Positions 26,095 to 33,727 of a stretch of 64,000 nucleotides of DNA are shown here, piece after piece. A program made the position numbers and the translations under genes. This stretch comes from Filifactor villosus (GTDB taxonomy: Bacteria > Bacillota > Clostridia > Peptostreptococcales > Filifactoraceae): the NCBI RefSeq assembly GCF_042652965.1, contig NZ_JBHSHL010000014.1:233584-297583 (forward strand), given 5' to 3'. The notes below the pieces were generated by a model, which was not told the origin of the DNA, did no database searches, and saw only the letters and a list, made by a program, of their open reading frames with translations. The first letter of the stretch is position 1, and every line of letters starts with the position of its first letter.

Positions 26095-29000
26095 CTACCT
26101 TCCATTCTCGTTCTCATCATCTTTATCCTTTGTAGGATCCTCCAAGGATCTCGTAAATTTGCACTTTGGAAAACCGCTGCATCCTATAAACTCTCCGAAC
26201 TTTCCCTTTCTTTTCACCAGCGCCTTACCACATTTGGGACAGGAGGACGCCGTAGTGACTGTATCTTTGTCATTCGTATACTTTACAGTTCCTTGCTCTT
26301 CTACAATTTTTTTATTCTCATCGACCCTTGTATCCTCTGATAACAGCTTATCCAAGTCCGATCCCCGGATGAACCCTCCCATATACTCTCTTGCGATCTT
26401 TACCGGTTTGCAGGTCCAAACCTTATGATCTCCAACGATATAAAATCGAAACTTCGCTCTGGTAGTAGCCACATTTACGATATTTTTGTTGACCCAGTTT
26501 GCCGCCGATATTGAAGTTTTATCACATCCGAGAAGAAAGATGACCTCATCCGTCCCCTTCCCTTGGAAGGTATGGACTGTTCCAATGTTATTGTCCGCCA
26601 TCCATTTTTTGACCCGAGGTTCTTTTTTGTAGAGCTGAGATCCCGATATCATATCCCTGATCCCCTTCTTGACCGATGTAAAAGGGGTGATGATAAATAA
26701 CCTCGGGATATCACTCGAATCTTTTTTGAATTTTTCTTCCAAAAGTCTTATCACGATCTCTCCCTGCGCTTTTACAAAATGATCTTTTGCTCCGGAGTTC
26801 TCGTCTCCTTCCACATCGATCCAATAACTCTTATCCGCAATAAAAGTCTTGCAACGCTCCTCTTTGGGATTCGTTGTCTGTTGCTTCATCGTCAAATCAT
26901 ACGACAATATGTTCGATATTGAATACATCGGATCGATACACCTTCGATGAACAACCAAGGGACATCCGACCCACTCTTTTTCTTCTTCCTCTCCCAAGAA
27001 GGTCCCGTAGGGATTGATATAATCGGCAAAACCCTGGACCGATATCTTCTTATCCTTATAACTTGAGAGTAGATCCGAGGACAGCAATTGTTTTATCATA
27101 TCGGTCTCCTCCGTCACCACCGGTTCGATCTGCTTGGGATCACCCACGATGACGGCTTTTCGACACCTGAACATACTTCCGATCGCCATCTGAGGTTGGG
27201 CTTGACCCGCCTCATCAATGATGAGAGTGCCAAAAACTCCGCTCTGCCCCACATCGTTCAAGAAAGTTTGTGCTGACGCAAAAGTCGTCGATATGACCGG
27301 TGTCATCAAAAAAATACTCTGAAGAAGGACCGGCATCGCTTCCTGACGATCTTCCTCCGTCATCCTTTGAGTGCAATCATCACTCATGTTCCATGCGATC
27401 AACAGGTTGATGATATTATGGCGCAGAGCCTTTGATGAGGCCACAAACTCTTTGTGCAATTTGCAAGCATAGAGAAAGAGTTTTTCACGCTCTCTATTGT
27501 ACTCCGGCGTAAACCAGGGATCGCTCACTTGAGCACGGGAAGATCTTCTTTCGTCCAAACTCATATAATCCTCCATGAAGGAAGGGTCTAAAGGGATCAT
27601 TCTCTTACTTCCTTCCGAGTAACCTTCAAGAAGTTGCTTATACTTTAAGATGCGATTGATCTGATCCGTTTCAAGATTGATCTTATCTTTTTTAAGCATA
27701 AGAGAATCAATCTTATTTTTATATTTGCGAATAAGTGCATCTCGCGTCGAAGATTTTTTCCTTTTTCCGAACCAGTTCTTCGGATAGCCTTCCTCAAGTT
27801 CCAGCACCTCTTTTTCCGCCTCTTTGATCTCTCTGTTTAAACCGGCGATCTCCCCCATCAAACCTTTCCTCTTCTCCAAAAGTTCTTCTCGGTCGAGTTC
27901 ACCCGCCTTTCCCTCGACCTTCCTTGCCAGCTTGCATAAAAGAGAGAGTTCCTTTTGCATTTCCCTTACCTTTTCAAGCTGTTCCAAAAACAAGGCTCTC
28001 TGAAGAGAATAATTCTTCCTGTGTGATTTTCTGCTCTCAAGAGATTTGTATTCCTCGAGAAAGGGTTCGAGTACCGCCGTACAATACCTTCGAATATTCG
28101 CTTTTTTCCCGAAGGGTGCGGAGATCAGTCCCCAGCAATCGTCCATACTGAGGAGTTTCTTTGCATAACGAGTAAAGTAGATATCTTTTTCCTGACGGCT
28201 TTTGCCGTAGGTCGTAACGGTTTCGATATCATCGGACTGCTCGAGATCAAACAGAGAATAGACTTCCCTCAAACCCTCGCGGATAGAATCTTGTTCTTCT
28301 TCAGAATCTTTCAAACTCTCCAGAATGTCTTTCGACTTCGGAAGATCGACGGTGATATTTTCTACCGCAGCATTGTTACAGGAAGCGATCAACATTGCAT
28401 AGTCATTGATCTTATCATTCTTGACAGCATAGTATGAAGGAGCATACTGATAGTAGGCCTGATTGTCCAAAGGTCCGTGAGAAAAAAATCTCTGCTCGAA
28501 GATCACATCCGGGTCATCTCCTGCCTCTGCCAAGAGTTTTGCACGCTCTACGATATTGTGAGCAACGATCTCCTTCAAAAGAGTCGTCTTGCCCGTTCCG
28601 GGAGGTCCGTTTACCGAAAAAACAGGAGTCTGTCCTTTCGGATCTATGGAAAGGTTTATTGCGACCTGCTGCATCAGAGCAGGCATAAACTTTGCCGGCC
28701 ATTTGCCGATCGGAGCTCGATCGACATCCAGTACATCCTCGAAAAAGCACTTCATTAAGGTCCGGTCTTCTTTCGGAGAGATTATAATCCTTCCGAAGAC
28801 CTCACTGCCTCTTGACTTATTGTGGGCGGAGAGGATATAATCGATCACTCCTTTTTCATACTCGTTCTTATCTCCGAAACTTCCTTCTTGAACACGCTCA
28901 TACAAAAGGTTAATGTCATTCAAAAAATAGCTCTTGCCTAAATCAGAATAATCTGTGGGATCTTCATCCCTCTGCTTATGTTCTTCCTTTGAATAGCGAT

Positions 29001-29655
29001 TATATTCCAAGAATCCCTTTGTTTGTGGAGATAGGTTGGGGAAGGATTTGTTTACATAGTTCGTTTGGATATCTTCAAACAGGGACGGAAGAAACTCCTC
29101 CGCCAACCTTCCCTCCAGTCTCTCATTAAAGTTTCGTATGATGGAATCATATGCTCCCTTGGAAGGATAAAAGATCCCCGACTCCCTACTGTCTTCCCAG
29201 ACAGAGGCAGCCCAGAGCAAGGGAGAGAGTTGAAAACTGTAATCGAGATACCTTCCCTCATTATCCGTCTTGAAGGAAAACCATGCGATAAAACTCTTAT
29301 TGGAATAGGCGAGTTCAGGCACTTCCTCCTCATCCGGCAAATACTTCGACAGGTATTCCACAAACGCATTTCTCTCCACTGCACCCATACAGAAATAGAC
29401 CTCTTTCCCCTTGGAGACAAAGGAGGCAAACTTCTTGTCGTCATCTTCGATCATTTTATCCAACTGAATACAGGTATCCGAGAATTCGTGGAACACTTCC
29501 AGCTTCGTTTCGGTAACAGCCTCTCCTTTTTCGAGTTTTTTTCGCAGCTTCTTATTCTCATTCTTTTGCCGGGGAATATCTATCTGCCCCAAAAACTCAA
29601 TCAATCTCCAATAATCCAAGATCTCCAGTACCTGTGTTCTTCTTTCTCCATCCAT
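26095..29655 (-). CDS. Large SF1 DNA2/UPF1-like helicase with C-terminal topoisomerase-type zinc finger
   Basis: An 1186-residue protein. Residues 1-340 are an uncharacterised N-terminal region. Walker A is GPPGTGKTT (350-358). A coiled-coil insertion follows (about 560-690, rich in Glu/Lys), then IIDEAGQAQP (Walker B), GDPKQIEP (motif III), TPFTSVKKG, and the late motif VHTFQGKGTDEVIF. The end carries CPKCGKAL and CSGFPKC, a topoisomerase I-type zinc ribbon. These features define an AAA_11/AAA_12 helicase of the COG1112 kind, acting on DNA or RNA. The long insert and zinc finger are typical of accessory, often defence-linked, helicases. It is 133 bp after the alpha-CTD gene. Confidence 0.88.
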   Translation of the reverse strand: MDGERRTQVLEILDYWRLIEFLGQIDIPRQKNENKKLRKKLEKGEAVTETKLEVFHEFSDTCIQLDKMIEDDDKKFASFVSKGKEVYFCMGAVERNAFVEYLSKYLPDEEEVPELAYSNKSFIAWFSFKTDNEGRYLDYSFQLSPLLWAASVWEDSRESGIFYPSKGAYDSIIRNFNERLEGRLAEEFLPSLFEDIQTNYVNKSFPNLSPQTKGFLEYNRYSKEEHKQRDEDPTDYSDLGKSYFLNDINLLYERVQEGSFGDKNEYEKGVIDYILSAHNKSRGSEVFGRIIISPKEDRTLMKCFFEDVLDVDRAPIGKWPAKFMPALMQQVAINLSIDPKGQTPVFSVNGPPGTGKTTLLKEIVAHNIVERAKLLAEAGDDPDVIFEQRFFSHGPLDNQAYYQYAPSYYAVKNDKINDYAMLIASCNNAAVENITVDLPKSKDILESLKDSEEEQDSIREGLREVYSLFDLEQSDDIETVTTYGKSRQEKDIYFTRYAKKLLSMDDCWGLISAPFGKKANIRRYCTAVLEPFLEEYKSLESRKSHRKNYSLQRALFLEQLEKVREMQKELSLLCKLARKVEGKAGELDREELLEKRKGLMGEIAGLNREIKEAEKEVLELEEGYPKNWFGKRKKSSTRDALIRKYKNKIDSLMLKKDKINLETDQINRILKYKQLLEGYSEGSKRMIPLDPSFMEDYMSLDERRSSRAQVSDPWFTPEYNREREKLFLYACKLHKEFVASSKALRHNIINLLIAWNMSDDCTQRMTEEDRQEAMPVLLQSIFLMTPVISTTFASAQTFLNDVGQSGVFGTLIIDEAGQAQPQMAIGSMFRCRKAVIVGDPKQIEPVVTEETDMIKQLLSSDLLSSYKDKKISVQGFADYINPYGTFLGEEEEKEWVGCPLVVHRRCIDPMYSISNILSYDLTMKQQTTNPKEERCKTFIADKSYWIDVEGDENSGAKDHFVKAQGEIVIRLLEEKFKKDSSDIPRLFIITPFTSVKKGIRDMISGSQLYKKEPRVKKWMADNNIGTVHTFQGKGTDEVIFLLGCDKTSISAANWVNKNIVNVATTRAKFRFYIVGDHKVWTCKPVKIAREYMGGFIRGSDLDKLLSEDTRVDENKKIVEEQGTVKYTNDKDTVTTASSCPKCGKALVKRKGKFGEFIGCSGFPKCKFTRSLEDPTKDKDDENENGR

Positions 29656-29788
29656 CTCTCGATACTCCTTTGTATTCCAATGAGTTCTCTATACTTTAAT
29701 CACATGATACCCTATTGCAGAGCGGAAATCAAGTGGCTCGAAGAGGATGAATTTCGTTCCACTCAAACCTTCCCCTCTTGCCATCCTC

Positions 29789-30781
29789 TTATATTTTTCC
29801 CGGCAACATTTTCATAAGCTTTTGTTTTATTTCTTCTGTACTTTTTTTTCCAAGATTTCTGACTTTCAGATAATCTTCGTCATCCATAGCGAACAATTGT
29901 TCAATCCTACTTATACCGGCCCGACGTAAACAGTGATAGGCACGCGGGCTAAGATCCAACCTTTCGATGGGAGTACATGGTAATTTTAAAACCTTCGACT
30001 CCATCTCATTCTCAAAATCAAGCCCTTTATACACATCCGCCTTATCAAACCGGGCATTGATCTCCTGTTCTTTTTCACAAGCTTCCATAATAAGAACTTC
30101 CACAATATCTCTAAACATATCAGACATATATTTTAAAGCAAGTCCGTCAACCTCTTTCGCCATATCATCGGAAATATCGAGTTCTGCCAACACGGCATCT
30201 GAAAGTGTCAAAGAAATCATCGCCCGTAGCCTAAGAGGGATTGGGCCGGGAGTGCTGATGAGGATCATATTACCGTTAAACTCATTTCCCGAGATTATTC
30301 TGATAATAGCTTCTTGATTTTTCAAAACATCAAAGATCCTCTTTATCTTTTCTCCCGATATAGTATGATTCTCAAGATAATCGTTAAAATATCCATCCCG
30401 ATGATACGAACAAACTCTTTCTGTAAAATATGACCCTGTATACTGAAGAGCATATAGGAAACGATCCGAAGAAAAAAACGCATCCTCCGATCCTTGTGAT
30501 GCCTCTTCCAAGATCGCATAACTCGCAAACATCCATCTGAAATCTTCAAGTGTTACCCTTGTACCTTCGCCGGAAAAAACAAACAGTTCCGTACTCCCTT
30601 CCTTATGCATATTCAATTGGTATCCAAGCATCTCATTATCGGAAAGTAACTGTGATGATTTCAAAAACCTCTGACTTGCCTCAGTAGCACTCTCATAACT
30701 CGATATACGCTTCTTAACAGTTAGAGCGGCAACATTGGAAGCCGAAAATACATATTTTGCATTTACATTGTAGTTTGACAT
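29789..30781 (-). CDS. Protein of unknown function with C-terminal RNA polymerase alpha-CTD-like domain
   Basis: A 330-residue protein. Residues 1-265 match nothing I recognise; they are mixed alpha/beta and without membrane segments. Residues about 270-325 clearly resemble the alpha subunit C-terminal domain of RNA polymerase: PIERLDLSPRAYHCLRRAGI, then VRNLGKKSTEEIKQKL. The Arg equivalent to E. coli R265 and the NLGKKS loop that contact UP-element DNA are kept; the N268 equivalent is His. This implies DNA binding or a docking role at promoters. It is the first gene of a possible unit with the helicase and ATPase. Confidence 0.85.
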   Translation of the reverse strand: MSNYNVNAKYVFSASNVAALTVKKRISSYESATEASQRFLKSSQLLSDNEMLGYQLNMHKEGSTELFVFSGEGTRVTLEDFRWMFASYAILEEASQGSEDAFFSSDRFLYALQYTGSYFTERVCSYHRDGYFNDYLENHTISGEKIKRIFDVLKNQEAIIRIISGNEFNGNMILISTPGPIPLRLRAMISLTLSDAVLAELDISDDMAKEVDGLALKYMSDMFRDIVEVLIMEACEKEQEINARFDKADVYKGLDFENEMESKVLKLPCTPIERLDLSPRAYHCLRRAGISRIEQLFAMDDEDYLKVRNLGKKSTEEIKQKLMKMLPGKI

Positions 30782-30908
30782 AATCCGCCTCGCTTTCTAC
30801 ATTATATAAAAATACTGTTTTCTTGCATCATTATACATTCAAACTGTTGAAAATATTCCCCTTTACTCTGCGAGTGACAAAACCTTTTTTGTATTCGAAC
30901 TACACTTC

Positions 30909-31131
30909 ATACTATCATCCCTTTGAGTTGTGGATATAAACGTTCTGTGATTCATATGAAGATAGTACTATTTTCCGTTTGAAATGTCAGGTTATAGAAT
31001 ATACTATTACCGGAAAAAATTCGGATGATCGTATACTTCAAAGTAGCCAAGTAGCTACTTTAAATATAGTAAAAACAGTTTTTCGCGGTCAAAAAAACGG
31101 ATATATCCATACTTCTATTGGCAAATAGCAT
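30909..31131 (+). repeat. Family-1 repeat, copy C, interrupted by a second element
   Basis: The left half (30909-about 30963, starting ATACTATCATCC) and right half (about 31070-31131, ending GGCAAATAGCAT) together make one family-1 unit. About 105 bp of foreign sequence lies between them at the central loop. Confidence 0.75.
30964..31070 (-). repeat. Nested short palindromic element inside copy C
   Basis: The insert starts TACTATTTTCCGTTTGAAATG, which is the reversed family-2 end, and finishes TTTAAATATAGTA, so its ends are inverted repeats of each other. An inner palindrome AAAGTAGC/GCTACTTT is present. It interrupts copy C exactly in its loop. Confidence 0.6.
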
Positions 31132-31139
31132 TGATCGGA

Positions 31140-31380
31140 AAATAGCAGCCTAAGATTACAATTTTACAAACAAGTCTAACTCTTCCCTTGGCACGCTCAT
31201 CGCTTATGCGCTTCATGGCACTGCTTCCCCGGGCTGATCGATAGAGAGTATTTACGGTTTCAGTTTTCAAGGTGCAAATTTTCGGCACAAAAAAGCCGGT
31301 GCCCTGATAGAAATACACATGGACAGACTACTCCCTTGTAGTTCCATGTTCATTTTTATCAAAGCACCGACACCGAATGA
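31140..31380 (-). other. Hairpin-rich noncoding segment, possible mobile-element end
   Basis: On the minus strand the segment contains a GGCACCGG/GTGCC hairpin, then CTTGAAAACTGAAACCGTAAA, then GCAGTGCC/GGCACGC arms around AAGCGCATAAGCG. A separate strong stem, ACATGGA-ACTAC/GTAGT-TCCATGT, lies at 31317-31349. The words CCGTAAATACTCTC recall 3' ends of IS605/TnpB-type elements in Firmicutes, but no tnpB is present. Identity is not established. Confidence 0.35.
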
Positions 31381-31740
31381 TCAGTAGAGGTTATTTGTTT
31401 CATTGTATTGCAATAGGACTGAATTGTCAAGATCTTCTTTTAAAAAGGATCCTTCCAACATTGCCGAAACGGGAATTTAAAAGGAAAAAAATCGCTATAA
31501 GCATTCTAAACGCTTTATTTTTTGTCAAATTTTATAATTTGTTATTGGGTAATTTTTAGTAATGTGTTTTTATTTAAAAAATAAGCACAAATGATATTCA
31601 TCTGATTTAACCGACACCTTACATGAAACATTCGGGTTTCCTACTGACTATGAAATCGTGTTGGAAAGAGAAACATGAAAAAACTTTAACACTCACAAAA
31701 ACAAAGAAAAAAGTACGCGAAAAAATTCAAAAAAACAAAA

Positions 31741-32160
31741 CCTACCAATACATTTAGTTGCAATGTGTTTGGTGGTTTTTTCATTTCTAAAACTGTCAAA
31801 GCTGGGAATACAACTTCGAATCCTCGCATAATCTTTGGCTCTCTGTATGTTCGTGAATTGTCCGCTTACTTTCCGTTTGCTTTTGACTCCTTTCAGACTT
31901 CTTTCACTGAGGTTGTTGAAAAACGGGATTCGAAAGCCCGCTACCCATCCAAAGTAGTTGTCTTTATAGGTTACCAGACGCTTGATCAGGTTCTTCTCCT
32001 GTTTGCTGTAGTATTTGTTCTCATCTCGGTTGGTTTCTTCTGCCGCTTGATGTAGGATCTATGCGTAGCGTTCAAAAAAGGCTTTGAAGGTTTACTCCAT
32101 ATTGGTTGCTTCTTTATATAAAAATGTGAGCTTCTCTCATCGAGCTTCCTTTGAAAAAAT
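31741..32160 (-). pseudogene. Remnant of an IS66-family-like transposase, C-terminal part
   Basis: Translation of the minus strand, ignoring stops, gives KEATNME, KAFFERYA, YYSKQEKNLIKRL, TYKDNYFGWVAGF, then FNNLSERSLKGVKSKRKVSG and RAKDYARIRSCI. The NNLSER...VKSK.KVSG...RIRS pattern is the conserved C-terminus of IS66-type (DDE_Tnp_IS66) transposases. Three in-frame stops (two in the part near KAFFERYA, one before it) and a lost frame after RIRSCI show that it is dead. The N-terminal catalytic part is missing. A plus-strand frame over the same bases is only its shadow. Confidence 0.8.
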
Positions 32161-32165
32161 TAAAC

Positions 32166-32182
32166 TTTACATGGATTTTACA
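32166..32182 (+). promoter_or_regulatory. Pho-box-like direct repeat upstream of pstS
   Basis: Two exact TTTACA words (32166-32171 and 32177-32182) stand with an 11 bp period, matching the TT(A/C/T)ACA repeats bound by PhoP in Bacillus phosphate regulons. They lie about 85 bp before the pstS start. No good -10 could be fixed. Confidence 0.5.
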
Positions 32183-32268
32183 TTTTTAAGGTAACGGATT
32201 TGATGTCGGGCCTTTAAGATGAAGACAAAAGCTAGCTTGCCTCAAAACATCAAAAAGGAGAATGATCT

Positions 32269-33155
32269 ATGAACCGTTTTAAAAAATTAGCCACAGCTGT
32301 CTTACTTGTCGCAACTTCATTTTCATTTTTTTCCGCCTGTACCTCAAGCGATTCCGAAAAAACCTTCGAACCTTCGAAAGAAATTGGAGTAATCACTCAA
32401 GAAGAAGGTTCGGGAACCCGAGGAGCTTTTATCGAACTGTTCGGGGTCGAAGAAAAAAACAAAAACGGAGAAAACATCGATCGCATGTCTGAAACGGCAG
32501 CGGTAACCAATTCCACTTCCGTTATGATGACTACGGTTGCAGGAGATTTGTATTCCATAGGATATATTTCCATGGGTTCGCTTGACGAGACTGTAAAAGC
32601 AGTGCCCATTGACCATGTTGTACCCACGATTGAACATATCAAAGATGGAGGCTATGTTATAAAAAGACCATTCAATATCATCACGGGACAAAACGTCGGC
32701 GAACCTGCTCAAGACTTCATCAATTTTATTTTGAGTTCCGACGGACAAACAGTCATTGAAGAAAGCGGATATATCTCACCTGTCGACAACGGACCTTATC
32801 AAGGTACGGTTTCAGAAGGAAAAATCGTGGTATCCGGTTCAAGTTCGGTTACTCCTGTAATGGAAAAACTTAAAGAGGCCTATATGAAAAAAATCCCTCT
32901 GTCAGCATCGAAGTTCAACAAAGCGACTCTTCAACCGGAATAGCAGATACAATTGACGGAACCTGCGATATAGGGATGTCTTCTCGTGAACTCAAGCAAT
33001 CCGAACTCGATTCGAACGTGACCCCCACGGTCATTGCTATGGACGGAATCGTTGTAATTGTAAACAATGACAACCCTGTGACTACCCTTTCCCGTGAACA
33101 GGTGAAATCCATCTTCACGGGAGAATCCTCTGCATGGAGCGAGTTTTTGCAGTAA
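32269..33155 (+). pseudogene. pstS: PstS-type phosphate-binding lipoprotein, frameshifted in an A7 run
   Basis: The first frame gives a signal peptide and lipobox (FFSACTSS) and runs to a stop at 32943. At 32887-32893 (seven A) a -1 shift restores homology: NPSVSIEVQQSDSSTGIAD, CDIGMSSRELKQSEL, AMDGIVVIVNNDNP, REQVKSIFTGESSAW, with a stop at 33155. The domain order is unusual: the GSGTRGAF half comes before the GSSSVTPVMEKL half, opposite to classic PstS; I believe such permuted forms exist in clostridia. The cause may be a real deletion, slippage during expression, or a sequencing error. The product would bind phosphate for the PstCAB importer. Confidence 0.85.
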
Positions 33156-33190
33156 TCATGATGAAGATTCATATTCGGAGGATGATTCTT

Positions 33191-33520
33191 ATGAGATATT
33201 CAAAAGAAAAACGAATGCATATCGTTTTTTTGATCTGTGCCTGCACTTGTATTTTTTCTCTGTCGTTAATCTGCATTTTCCTGTTTGCAAACGGTCTGCC
33301 TGCAATCTTCAAAATTGGACTTGCGGATTTTCTTTCAGGGAGACAATGGAAGCCTTCCAACGATATCTACGGGATTTTCCCTATGATCGTAGGTTCCGTA
33401 TATGTGACCTTAGGAGCCCTTTTTATACTATTCTCCAATAGAAGTATGGATATATCCGTTTTTTTCAACCTGCGAAAAATCTCTTTATCTTCTATGGTCA
33501 CAGATTGTTTATATCCATAA
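33191..33520 (+). pseudogene. pstC: PstC permease, truncated by a repeat insertion
   Basis: ATG 33191 follows GGAGG and starts MRYSKEKRM. The next 78 residues are a good PstC N-terminus: one membrane helix, then FLSGRQWKPSNDIYGIFPMIVGS and the start of the second helix (YVTLGALFI). At 33425 the sequence changes to a family-1 repeat, and the frame ends within the repeat at 33520. No pstC sequence follows on the far side, and pstA, pstB and phoU are absent. The insertion and a deletion have therefore removed the rest of the importer. Confidence 0.88.
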
Positions 33521-33539
33521 CTCAAAGGAAGAATAGTAT
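33425..33539 (-). repeat. Family-1 MITE-like palindromic repeat, copy D, within pstC
   Basis: A 115 bp copy in reverse orientation with ends ATACTATTCTCC and GAAGAATAGTAT. It forms the breakpoint of pstC, which shows that these units move or mediate rearrangement. Confidence 0.9.
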
Positions 33540-33658
33540 TAAATAAAGGAACAACCATAACCATAAGATTTCCTCGTTCAAAGTAAGAAGGGAAGATCAA
33601 CACAACCGTCGATAAGAAACATCCTTGAAACAAAAATCAAATTTTATTTTCAGAAAAC

Positions 33659-33687
33659 TTGTAATTTTATTATCTTAATACTATAAT
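33659..33687 (+). promoter_or_regulatory. Likely promoter of the protease-nuclease operon
   Basis: TTGTAA (33659-33664) and a perfect TATAAT (33682-33687) are separated by 17 bp. The start codon lies 40 bp after the -10. Confidence 0.6.
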
Positions 33688-33727
33688 AATTGTAAGTTCG
33701 AAATCTATAAAAAAAGGAGTGATTCTT

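Larger units (their letters stand above)
30782..32268. other. 1.5 kb noncoding zone: nested repeats, structured remnant, IS66 relic, Pho box
   Basis: The largest gap in the window. From left to right: a family-1 repeat split by another element (30909-31131), a hairpin-rich segment (31140-31380), AT-rich sequence without signals (31380-31740), a decayed IS66 transposase end (31741-32160), and a Pho-box-like direct repeat before pstS. It looks like a graveyard of mobile DNA. Confidence 0.7.

Noticed and set aside
31765..32055. 96-codon plus-strand ORF with hydrophobic sequence
   Set aside because: It is the antisense shadow of the IS66 transposase remnant, whose minus-strand translation gives the recognisable motifs.
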